From positions 1 through 5,030 of the forward strand of contig JAVHXR010000230.1 in the NCBI GenBank assembly GCA_031119515.1: a stretch of DNA of 5,030 bases, in the 5' to 3' direction. Position 1 is the stretch's first letter. The number at the start of each line of letters is the position of its first letter. Of this stretch, positions 1 through 5,030 are shown one piece after another. The notes below the pieces were generated by a model. That model ran no database searches and was not told the origin of the DNA. It saw nothing but the letters and a program-made list of their open reading frames with translations. The DNA comes from Propionicimonas sp. (GTDB lineage Bacteria; Actinomycetota; Actinomycetes; Propionibacteriales; Propionibacteriaceae). Position numbers and translations under genes: made by a program.

Positions 1-2
1 CG

Positions 3-104
3 CCGGACCCGACCCCGACTCCCACCCCGACGCCGACTCCCACCGCGGAGCCGACTCCGACGCCGACCTCCACTGCCGAGCCGACGCCGACCCCGTCGCC
101 GACA
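3..104 (+). repeat. Pro-Thr codon repeat tract encoding the surface-protein stalk
   Basis: The tract is built from alternating CCN and ACN codons. The 12-base unit CCGACTCCCACC occurs at 15-26 and again at 33-44, an 18-base period, and a GCxGAGCCGAC unit recurs near 45-55 and 75-85. Such tracts can change length by slippage or recombination, which would alter stalk length. The repeat is imperfect at the DNA level, so some drift has occurred. Confidence 0.7.
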
Positions 105-293
105 GCCGTGCTGCCCGGCGACACCGAAGACCCGGGGGACGGCGGCGTGGAGTCCGACACCGACGGCTCCGACGACCCCGACACCCTCGCCTTCACCGGG
201 TCCGACCCGGTCGCCCTGGCGCTGGTTGCGGGGCTGCTGGTGGTGGCGGGCGGCCTCGTGCTGAGGCTTCGCCGGCGCCGGACGACTCCCTGA
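3..293 (+). CDS. C-terminal end of a sortase-anchored, Pro/Thr-rich surface protein (5' partial)
   Basis: Only the last 96 codons are in the window; the frame is open from position 3 and continues upstream. In order it shows a Pro-Thr stalk (3-107, repeated PTPT with two TAEPTPTP blocks), an acidic Asp/Gly/Ser spacer (about 108-185), the sorting motif LAFTG (186-200), a hydrophobic segment of about 20 residues rich in Ala, Val, Leu and Gly, and a short RLRRRR tail before the stop. This is the classic cell-wall sorting architecture: sortase cleaves between Thr and Gly and links the protein to the envelope. LAxTG rather than LPxTG is known for class E sortases of high-GC actinobacteria. The stalk would hold an N-terminal domain away from the membrane, but that domain lies outside the window, so the function is unknown. 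A GTG at 108 could be mistaken for a start, but it lies inside the continuous stalk reading frame. Confidence 0.85.
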   Translation, partial: PDPTPTPTPTPTPTAEPTPTPTSTAEPTPTPSPTAVLPGDTEDPGDGGVESDTDGSDDPDTLAFTGSDPVALALVAGLLVVAGGLVLRLRRRRTTP

Positions 294-315
294 GGCATTC
301 CTTCAGGGTTCCCTG

Positions 316-348
316 CCGCGGGGGGTCATCGGCGCTGACCGCCCGCGG
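316..348 (+). terminator. GC-rich hairpin downstream of the surface-protein gene, possible terminator
   Basis: Arms 316-328 and 336-348 pair at 12 of 13 positions (the single mismatch is G323 against G341) around a 7-base loop (329-335). It begins 23 bases after the stop codon at 291-293. No T-tract follows, so it is not a textbook intrinsic terminator, although T-less hairpins are common after genes in high-GC actinobacteria. A weaker stem, CCCTGA (288-293) with TCAGGG (303-308), precedes it. It also covers the GTG at 348, the earliest in-frame start of the next gene, which argues against that start. It could instead act as an mRNA leader structure or an operator. Confidence 0.5.
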
Positions 349-400
349 TGCGCGGGGCGATGCCGGCCGGGGGCGAGCCCTGGGGCATGATGGGCACCGG

Positions 401-408
401 GGGAGGTG
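401..408 (+). promoter_or_regulatory. Ribosome binding site supporting the ATG at 411
   Basis: GGGAGGTG matches the 16S anti-Shine-Dalgarno well but lies very close to the ATG (GGAGGT ends at 407, three bases before 411). It is the best such site among the in-frame start candidates (GTG 348, ATG 360, ATG 387, ATG 390, ATG 411). The short spacing is a little unusual, so ATG 411 is favoured but not certain. Confidence 0.5.
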
Positions 409-410
409 CC

Positions 411-2921
411 ATGATCGAGATCGCGCGGCGACGGCTGCTCGGGCGACTCGACGAGCACTTTCCCCTTGTCATCCTCGAAGGCGTGGCTGGCGCGGGCAAG
501 CGCACGCTGCTCCGGCAGTGGGCGATGGCTCCGTCAACCGCCCGGGTACGGGCGCTGGTCGAGTTCGATCCGCTCCAGCCCAGCCAGCCGGCCGTCCTGG
601 CCCAGATCCTGCACGCCCTCGAGCGGCAGGCGGTCGACGTCCCCGCGGTGGCCTACCGGCGACTGCTCGGCGCCGCCGGCCCCGGTGACGGCTTCCCGGT
701 CCTGGAGTCCGTGATCGGGCCGCTTGGCGGCGGGGTCGACCTCGGCCTGATCGGGTACGAGCGGCTGCCCCCAGATGTCTTCGGCGGGCTCGCCGCCGTG
801 CACCGCAGGCTTCCGCTGCTGCGGGTCGTGATGGAGACCACCGACGCACTTGACCCGTGCGGCCGGCCGGCGGCTGACGTGCAGCCGCTGACGACGAACC
901 GGCAAGAGGAACTCTCCGGCGACCCGGGCGAGGTCGCCGCGCTGCTGGACGGCCTTGGCGAACCGGCCGCGCAAGGCGCCGCGGACGCGCTCTGGCGGGC
1001 GACCGGCGGGCACTCGGGCCTGACCGCGGCAGCGGTCGGCTCGGCCCCGCGGGAGTGCCTGTCCGGGACGATTTCCCGCTCCGAGGTGCTGCGGCGCTGG
1101 TGGGCCTGGCAGGACGAGCCGATGCCCTTCGAGCGGCACGTCCGGCAGACCGCCGTGACGCCGCGTTTCACTCTCTCCGAGGTGAGGGGGTTCACCGGCG
1201 GGCAGCGGGCGCGGGAGCACACCGAGCGGATGGTGGTGCTCGGCCTGGGTGAGATGCGGGCCCACCCGCGGCTGACCGAACCGGTGTTCGCCTGGGACGA
1301 GGACGTTCGGCAGGTGGTGCTGAGGGCGGAGGATCCCGAGGCGTCGAGCTTCGACCTCCGCCGCCTCGCCGGAGCTGCCCGGCAGGCGGGTGACCACGAC
1401 CTCGCCGTCGTTGCGTTCGTGCGGGTCGGTGACCTCGACGCCGCCGAGGCAGTCGTGCGGGCGGCCCTGCGCGAGACGCTCTCGACCGGGGACCTCGCGG
1501 TCTGGGAGCCGGTGCTCCGGCTACCGCCCGGCCGCTTCGACCGTCACCCGGGGCTGCAGCTGGTGCGGCTGGTGCTTGCCCGCCGGTCGGGGACGGCGTC
1601 CGGCCGGCTAGCCGGCCAACTCGGCGGCTTCGCCCGTCGGCTCGCGGACCGGCAGGCCGGCGACCCCCTGGATCGACTCTGGTTGCTGGCGCTCGCGGCC
1701 AGGGCGTGGTGCGAGGCCGGGGAACTCGGACCCGCCCGGGCCTGTGCCGTCCGCTGGATCGAGCTCGCCGCCGACGTCCACGGCCGGCTGGTCGCCGAAC
1801 CCGGCCGGGTCGGCTCGATGGCGGTCGGGATGATCGAGGTCCTGGTGCAACTCGACCGCCTGCCGGACGCCGCCGGGGCAGCCGATCTCGTGATCGAGTC
1901 GCTGGAGGCGGGCGAGCCCGAGTTCGGGTTGGCCGACGACTGGCGTGCCACCGCGCTGCGAGCCAGGCGCTGTGTCGCCGCGGTCGTCGACCGGACCGCC
2001 CCCGGCGACCGGGCGGCGGCCGTTCTGCCCGTCCGGGCGGGGGAGGGCTCCGAGCTGGACGAGGTGCTGGTCGCCGTCCACCGGGCGTGGGAGCTGCTGG
2101 ATGCCGGCGACCTCGACGAGGCGGAGCGGATCACCCGCCTCGCCGTCCAGCGCAGCTCCCGTCCGGCGATCTGGCCGATCCTGCTGCTCACCCGGGCGAT
2201 CGCCTTGATCGGTGGTCGACGGCACCGCGCCCTGGAGCAATTGTGGCTGCTCCACCTCGAGAACCGGGACTGGCGTCGCCGGCAGTTCACCACCGGCCCG
2301 GTGGGCGGGATCGCGGCCATCCTCGACACGCTGGTCCCGCTCGCGCTCGGCCGTCGCCGGCCCGCCGGCGGGCCGGACGGGGCGGGCGCCGGGCCGGCGG
2401 CCGCCGTGGTCCGCCACTACCTGGGAGACGAGCCCCACCGGCTCGCACCGGTCGAGCTGGAACGGCTGTCCCGCAGGGTGAAGGAACTGGCGCTCAGCCT
2501 GGAGACGCTCACCGTGCTGCGGGCCGGCGACCTCCCACTGGCGACCGAGATCCTGGCGATGGTGTGCGGCCAGCTGCCCGAGTCAGGGTCGCTGCCGCTG
2601 GCCTTCGCCTTCGCCGAACCGCAGGAGGTGGATCGGCTGGCAGCCGCACACGACCACCCCGGCGCCGCCTGCCGCCGCCATCTGGAACTCGCCCGGCAAC
2701 TGGCTGCGGCGCTGCCGAAGGGGGCCGGTGCCGTCGACCTGTCCGGGCGGGAGCGGGAGTTGCTGGCGCAGCTACGGCGCGGCACCCCGAACCGGGAGAT
2801 TGCGAGCGCGCTGTTCGTCTCGGTCAACACCGTCAAGTTCCACCGCGCGAACCTCTACCGCAAGCTCGGGGCGACGACGCGCGAGGAGGCGTTGGCGGCA
2901 GCCCTGAGGCTGGGGCTCTAG
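411..2921 (+). CDS. Large MalT-like LuxR-family transcriptional regulator with degenerate ATPase domain
   Basis: A protein of 836 residues from ATG 411. Its layout matches MalT-like (LAL/STAND) regulators: an N-terminal P-loop domain (about 1-210), a winged-helix-like region (about 238-308), a long helical repeat region (about 315-770) and a C-terminal LuxR helix-turn-helix (about 776-836). The last contains LSGRERELL, NREIASALFVS, NTVKFHRANLYRKLG and TTREEAL, all close to family consensus, so DNA binding is well supported. Recurring AGDxxxA helical units (about 326, 340, 436, 565, 705) suggest a TPR-like ligand or partner-binding scaffold. The Walker A is GVAGAGKRT (24-32), with Arg where Ser/Thr normally binds magnesium, and the expected Walker B stretch reads LGLIGYERL (111-119) without the acidic pair. 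ATP hydrolysis may therefore be lost. The start at 411 was chosen because the family usually begins just before RRRLLxRL and an RBS precedes it. The target genes and inducer are unknown. No partner gene shares its operon with certainty. Confidence 0.85.
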   Translation: MIEIARRRLLGRLDEHFPLVILEGVAGAGKRTLLRQWAMAPSTARVRALVEFDPLQPSQPAVLAQILHALERQAVDVPAVAYRRLLGAAGPGDGFPVLESVIGPLGGGVDLGLIGYERLPPDVFGGLAAVHRRLPLLRVVMETTDALDPCGRPAADVQPLTTNRQEELSGDPGEVAALLDGLGEPAAQGAADALWRATGGHSGLTAAAVGSAPRECLSGTISRSEVLRRWWAWQDEPMPFERHVRQTAVTPRFTLSEVRGFTGGQRAREHTERMVVLGLGEMRAHPRLTEPVFAWDEDVRQVVLRAEDPEASSFDLRRLAGAARQAGDHDLAVVAFVRVGDLDAAEAVVRAALRETLSTGDLAVWEPVLRLPPGRFDRHPGLQLVRLVLARRSGTASGRLAGQLGGFARRLADRQAGDPLDRLWLLALAARAWCEAGELGPARACAVRWIELAADVHGRLVAEPGRVGSMAVGMIEVLVQLDRLPDAAGAADLVIESLEAGEPEFGLADDWRATALRARRCVAAVVDRTAPGDRAAAVLPVRAGEGSELDEVLVAVHRAWELLDAGDLDEAERITRLAVQRSSRPAIWPILLLTRAIALIGGRRHRALEQLWLLHLENRDWRRRQFTTGPVGGIAAILDTLVPLALGRRRPAGGPDGAGAGPAAAVVRHYLGDEPHRLAPVELERLSRRVKELALSLETLTVLRAGDLPLATEILAMVCGQLPESGSLPLAFAFAEPQEVDRLAAAHDHPGAACRRHLELARQLAAALPKGAGAVDLSGRERELLAQLRRGTPNREIASALFVSVNTVKFHRANLYRKLGATTREEALAAALRLGL
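2357..2376 (+). repeat. Perfect 20-base palindrome inside the luxR-type gene
   Basis: CCGGCCCGCC is followed directly by its exact reverse complement. It encodes part of an Arg/Pro/Gly/Ala-rich linker (about residues 648-666 of the regulator), a low-complexity stretch between helical blocks. In such G/C-rich coding DNA this may simply be a product of composition. Confidence 0.55.
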
Positions 2922-2936
2922 ACGGGATGAGGTGAT

Positions 2937-2965
2937 CCCGGCCAGAGGTCGGGTTGTGGGCCGGG
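2937..2965 (+). terminator. Hairpin after the luxR-type gene, possible T-less terminator
   Basis: CCCGGCC (2937-2943) pairs perfectly with GGCCGGG (2959-2965) around a 15-base loop, starting 15 bases after the stop codon. An alternative smaller stem, GGGAT (2924-2928) with ATCCC (2935-2939), shares three bases with it, so the two cannot form together. No T-tract follows. The position fits transcript-end structure, but the evidence is structural only. Confidence 0.35.
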
Positions 2966-3017
2966 GCCGCGCTCATGCATCTTCAGTGGGCCGCGGGGCA
3001 GGCGGGCTGCCCGGCCT

Positions 3018-3239
3018 TTCCTGCGCCGTCACCGGGTGCCCTGCCTGCACGAACTGGATCCGATCACCGGCGTGGTGATCCGAGCATCGATGACGACCGG
3101 CCTGCGCTACGAGCATGACCACCCCGGCTCGCTGCTCCATATCGATGTGAAGAAGCCGGGACGCATCCCCCGCGGAGGCGCCAGGCGCCTGCACGGCCGC
3201 GAGGCCGCCGACACTGCGGCTCGGGAGAAGGTCAGGATC
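3018..3239 (+). pseudogene. Decayed fragment of an IS481-family transposase
   Basis: Read in the frame of position 3036, this stretch encodes FLRRHRVPCLHELDPITG, then VIRA, then YEHDHPGSLLHIDVKKPGR, then IPRGG and LHGR, ending near KVRI (3228-3239). This closely resembles the IS481-family region that links the N-terminal helix-turn-helix to the DDE catalytic core. The Asp of HID (codon 3144-3146) matches the first catalytic Asp. The expected continuation (a YDYVH-like segment, then the DDHSR segment with the second catalytic Asp, and the later Glu region) is absent. After 3239 the frame continues to a stop at 3473 with unrelated, composition-driven residues. The N-terminal helix-turn-helix is also missing or unrecognisable upstream of about 3018. 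It is therefore a scar of roughly 220 bases, not a working transposase. The family call rests on remembered consensus. Confidence 0.7.
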
Positions 3240-3441
3240 GCGTTGTGGGTGGTGAGCCAGGAGCAAGCGCGTCGGTGCGGTCGGTGTTGCTCGAAAAGGG
3301 CTGCCGGTAGGCCCATTCGACCTGCGGGGTTCGGAACCCCGTCACACCGCTCTCGGTGGCAAACCCCCGATCAGCCGGGTGTCACCAACCGGATGGTCGG
3401 TACCTCCCGGACGTCCGTCGCCCCGGGCAGCGGCCGAGTCC
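3240..3441. other. Intergenic stretch without a recognisable gene; two adjacent hairpins
   Basis: No convincing coding region is seen here on either strand; the open frames are composition shadows. Two stems sit side by side: CGGGGTT (3325-3331) with AACCCCG (3335-3341), and CACCG (3345-3349) with CGGTG (3354-3358), three bases apart. Neither is followed by a T-tract. They could end read-through from upstream or be leftover ends of the mobile element, but no terminal inverted repeat pair could be identified. Confidence 0.4.
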
Positions 3442-3468
3442 GCCGACACGGTGGCCTAGGGTGTCGGC
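3442..3468 (+). promoter_or_regulatory. Inverted repeat over the pyrE -10 region, candidate operator
   Basis: GCCGACAC (3442-3449) and GTGTCGGC (3461-3468) are perfect reverse complements separated by 11 bases. The right arm overlaps the proposed -10 box (3457-3462) and ends one base before the pyrE ATG. The half-sites are 19 bases apart centre to centre, roughly two helical turns, which fits a dimeric repressor. If transcription starts at the ATG the repeat is not in the mRNA, so a DNA operator is more likely than an RNA switch. No regulator can be named. Confidence 0.45.
3457..3462 (+). promoter_or_regulatory. Proposed -10 box of a leaderless pyrE promoter
   Basis: TAGGGT fits the actinobacterial TAnnnT -10 pattern. 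Its last base is eight bases from the A of the pyrE ATG (3470), the usual distance to a transcription start, and no Shine-Dalgarno-like sequence lies in front of the ATG. Together these point to leaderless transcription. No convincing -35 element is visible (CCGAGT at 3434-3439 is poor). Confidence 0.5.
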
Positions 3469-3469
3469 C

Positions 3470-4012
3470 ATGACGGACCGGGACCAGTTGATCGAGCACG
3501 TGAAGGACCTCGCCGTGATCCACGGACGGGTCACCCTCGCCTCGGGGAAGGAGGCCGACTACTACGTCGACCTCCGCCGGGTGACGCTGGACGGCGTGGC
3601 CGCGCCGCTGGTCGGGTCGGTGATGCGCGACCTGGTCGCAGACTGGGAGTTCGACGCCGTGGGCGGGCTCACCCTGGGGGCCGACCCGGTGGCTGTCGCC
3701 ATGCTGCACGACGCCGCCCGCGGCGGTGGGCGGCTGGACGCGTTCGTCGTCCGCAAGGAGTCCAAGGCCCACGGGCTGCAGCGCCGCATCGAGGGCACCG
3801 GGGTGGCCGGCAGGCGCGTCCTCGTGGTGGAGGACACCTCGACCACGGGTGGCTCGGTGATGGCTGCCGTCGAGGCCGTCCGCGACGCCGGCGCCGAGGT
3901 GGTGGGGGTCGCGGTGATCGTCGACCGCGCCACCGGGGCGCGGGAAGTGGTGGAGGCGGCGGGTCTTCGGTACCGGTTCGCGATCGGGTTGGAGGACCTC
4001 GGACTCGCCTGA
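3470..4012 (+). CDS. pyrE: Orotate phosphoribosyltransferase
   Basis: A 180-residue protein, the usual length for bacterial PyrE. It transfers the phosphoribosyl group of PRPP to orotate, giving orotidine 5'-monophosphate, the fifth step of de novo pyrimidine synthesis in the cytoplasm. Visible motifs are TLASGKEADYYVDLRRVTL (22-40, orotate-side loop), GGLTLGADP (65-73), VVRKESKAHG (93-102, the mobile catalytic loop with its Lys residues) and the PRPP-binding motif VLVVEDTSTTGGS (117-129). All key motifs are intact, so the enzyme should be active, normally as a dimer. ATG 3470 was chosen because homology starts there. The frame stays open upstream to 3356, but that part is low-complexity, unlike PyrE, and overlaps hairpins and the control region. 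No other pyrimidine gene is nearby; pyrE apart from the main pyr cluster is common in actinobacteria. Expression is probably leaderless, with a possible operator over the start. Confidence 0.95.
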   Translation: MTDRDQLIEHVKDLAVIHGRVTLASGKEADYYVDLRRVTLDGVAAPLVGSVMRDLVADWEFDAVGGLTLGADPVAVAMLHDAARGGGRLDAFVVRKESKAHGLQRRIEGTGVAGRRVLVVEDTSTTGGSVMAAVEAVRDAGAEVVGVAVIVDRATGAREVVEAAGLRYRFAIGLEDLGLA

Positions 4013-4020
4013 GCTGGCCC

Positions 4021-4052
4021 GAAAGTCCCGCGGCAGCACGCCTGCCGCTTTC
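4021..4052 (+). terminator. Terminator-like hairpin after pyrE
   Basis: GCGGCAG (4030-4036) pairs perfectly with CTGCCGC (4042-4048) around a 5-base loop, followed by TTTC. An outer GAAAG (4021-4025) can pair with CTTTC (4048-4052) across a small bulge. It starts nine bases after the pyrE stop and ends before the next proposed promoter, consistent with pyrE being a separate transcription unit. The T-run is short. Confidence 0.6.
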
Positions 4053-4066
4053 GCCCTCCCAGCCGT

Positions 4067-4072
4067 TAGGCT
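4067..4072 (+). promoter_or_regulatory. Possible -10 box for the lemA-like gene
   Basis: TAGGCT fits TAnnnT and lies between the pyrE terminator and the next ATG. It would start transcription near 4080 and give a leader of about 33 bases containing the purine-rich site GAAAGAAG (4099-4106) six bases before ATG 4113. It overlaps a small stem, CAGCC (4060-4064) with GGCTG (4069-4073). No clear -35 is seen. Confidence 0.35.
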
Positions 4073-4112
4073 GACCTCTGCCCAGCATTTACGCGAGCGA
4101 AAGAAGCACCAC

Positions 4113-5030
4113 ATGTGGTTTTTCCTCATCCTGCTGCTGATCGTCCTGGCCATCGGTGGATACGCGGTCTCGCTGTACAACGGCTTCGTCCGCTCCCGCA
4201 ACCAGATTCAGGAGTCGTGGCGGCAGATCGATGTCGAGCTCAATCGTCGTTATGACCTGATCCCGAACCTCGTCGAGACGGTGCGCGCTTTCGCCGCCCA
4301 CGAGCGCAACACCCTCGAGCAGGTCGTCGCGCTGCGCAGCCAGGCCGCCCAGCTCGCCCAGGCCACCGGTGGCGTGCCGAGCGAGCAGCGGGCCCAGGTG
4401 GAGGAGCAGCTGTCCGCCGCGGTCCGCCAGTTGGTGGTCAGCGTGGAGGCCTATCCCGAGCTGAAGAGCAACGTGAACTTCCTCGAGCTGCAGCGTGAGC
4501 TGTCCGCCACCGAGGACCGGATCGCCGCGGGCCGGCGTTTCTACAACGCGAATGTGCGCAACTACAACACCCAGGTCGAGTCCTTCCCGTCGAACTTCGT
4601 GGCGAACATGTTCAAGTTCGAGAAGGCGACCTATTTCGAGGTGAACGACCAGGCCGTGCGGCAGGCGCCGCAGGTGAACTTCGGGGAGATCAGCGATCGC
4701 GGGGACGCGCCGCGGACGCCGTCCGAGCCCACCAATGCCCAGCTCGAGGCCGGCGCCGCGGCGGCCGGTGGCCTGCCCAACCCGCAGGCCTACCAGCAGT
4801 CGAACCCGCTCGCGCCGCCGCCGGGGCAGTTCCCGGAGCCGGCCCCGGTGCCGCAGGCGCAGTTCCCGGCGCCGCAGTACCCGCCGGCTCAGGCGCCCTA
4901 CGGCCAGCCGCCGGCCTACGGCCAGCCTGCGCAGCAGCCCTATCCGCCAGCCGGCACGCCCGCCCCGCCGTCCTACGGCGCCCCCGCGGAGCAGCCTTAC
5001 CCGACCCAGGCTGAGACGCCCGTCCCGCCG
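4113..5030 (+). CDS. lemA: LemA-family membrane-anchored protein with long Pro/Gln-rich tail (3' partial)
   Basis: The frame is open for 306 codons to the window end with no stop. Residues 2-22 form one hydrophobic membrane segment. Arg27 and Arg29 just after it suggest, by the positive-inside rule, that the bulk is cytoplasmic; this is an inference. The LemA core runs from about 23 to 190, with signatures NRRYDLIPNLVETV (44-57), YPELKSNVNFLELQRELSATEDRI (114-137, given here only as its key Pro115, Leu117 and Asn122 region), RRFYNANVRNYNTQVESFP (141-159) and the closing APQVNF. The helical core is predicted to form a bundle. LemA proteins are widespread but their biochemical role is unsettled, so none is claimed. 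Most are about 185-200 residues; here a tail of at least 116 residues rich in Pro, Gln, Ala and Tyr follows, with YGQP and QPYP repeats. The start at 4113 is set by the membrane segment and the site GAAAGAAG upstream. It probably has its own promoter, separate from pyrE. Confidence 0.92.
   Translation, partial: MWFFLILLLIVLAIGGYAVSLYNGFVRSRNQIQESWRQIDVELNRRYDLIPNLVETVRAFAAHERNTLEQVVALRSQAAQLAQATGGVPSEQRAQVEEQLSAAVRQLVVSVEAYPELKSNVNFLELQRELSATEDRIAAGRRFYNANVRNYNTQVESFPSNFVANMFKFEKATYFEVNDQAVRQAPQVNFGEISDRGDAPRTPSEPTNAQLEAGAAAAGGLPNPQAYQQSNPLAPPPGQFPEPAPVPQAQFPAPQYPPAQAPYGQPPAYGQPAQQPYPPAGTPAPPSYGAPAEQPYPTQAETPVPP
4897..4927 (+). repeat. Short direct repeat in the Pro/Gln-rich tail of the LemA-like protein
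   Basis: The 13-base unit CCTACGGCCAGCC occurs at 4897-4909 and again at 4915-4927, an 18-base period, encoding two YGQP units. Looser variants (YGAP, QPYP) follow to the end of the window. This suggests the tail grew by in-frame duplication. Confidence 0.65.

Noticed and set aside
348..410. Upstream start codons for the regulator (GTG 348, ATG 360, 387, 390)
   Set aside because: The extra residues are Gly/Met/Ala-rich and unlike the family, the GTG lies in a strong hairpin, and the best ribosome binding site precedes ATG 411.
534..2438. Long minus-strand open frames opposite the luxR-type gene (534-1397, 1544-2329, 1608-2438)
   Set aside because: They mirror the codon bias of the + strand gene, overlap each other, and translate to Arg/Pro/Ala/Ser-rich sequence with no recognisable motif.
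1706..2935. A 409-codon + strand frame inside the luxR-type gene
   Set aside because: It is an alternate frame of high-GC coding DNA made of Arg/Gly/Pro-rich residues. The frame ending at 2921 has clear domain motifs over the same bases.
3062..3080. GATCACC/GGTGATC hairpin in the transposase fragment
   Set aside because: It lies in codons that match conserved transposase residues (DPITG...), so it is most simply explained by coding sequence.
3176..3190. AGGCGCC-A-GGCGCCT palindrome
   Set aside because: It sits in the Gly/Ala/Arg codons of the transposase fragment; too short and composition-prone to call a site.
3325..3341. GGGGTTCGGAACCCC resembling a tRNA T-arm
   Set aside because: The stem and loop sizes do not match a T-arm, and no acceptor, D or anticodon arms can be found around it on either strand.
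3036..3473. The full 145-codon frame as an intact small gene
   Set aside because: Only its first third resembles a known family (IS481 transposase). The rest is composition-driven, runs through hairpins and the pyrE control region, and overlaps the pyrE start.
3371..4201. Minus-strand frame opposite pyrE
   Set aside because: It is a shadow of pyrE and the start of the LemA-like gene, rich in His/Arg/Gly with no family signature.

Overview
This looks like chromosomal DNA from a high-GC actinobacterium (Actinomycetota). The evidence is the strongly G/C-biased third codon positions, a LAFTG-type sortase signal followed by a membrane segment and an arginine tail, a large MalT-like LuxR regulator, TAnnnT-type -10 boxes, and an apparently leaderless pyrE. 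I cannot place it at family level from sequence alone. All genes I accept are on the + strand.

Layout: (1) Positions 3-293 hold the 3' end of a gene for a wall-anchored surface protein, with a Pro/Thr-rich stalk and a LAFTG sorting signal. (2) A GC-rich 12-pair hairpin (316-348) lies in the gap before (3) a LuxR-type regulator of about 836 residues (411-2921). Its N-terminal P-loop ATPase domain looks degenerate, its middle is helical and repeat-like, and its C-terminal helix-turn-helix is well conserved. (4) A 548-base stretch (2922-3469) without an intact gene contains a decayed fragment of an IS481-family transposase (about 3018-3239), several hairpins and the pyrE control region. (5) pyrE (3470-4012) encodes orotate phosphoribosyltransferase. 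It has a -10 box placed for leaderless transcription, which overlaps an 8-bp inverted repeat ending one base before the ATG, and a terminator-like hairpin follows the stop codon. (6) A LemA-family membrane-anchored protein (4113 to the window end, no stop reached) carries an unusually long Pro/Gln/Ala/Tyr-rich tail.

The genes do not form an obvious single pathway. Gaps and hairpins between them suggest mostly separate transcription units: a surface protein, a stand-alone regulator, a housekeeping pyrimidine gene and an envelope-associated protein. The transposase scar marks the luxR-pyrE gap as a past insertion site. I see no CRISPR array, RNA gene, phage module or clear new multi-gene system. 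The observations most worth following are the missing catalytic residues of the LuxR ATPase, the inverted repeat over the pyrE start, and the extended LemA tail.
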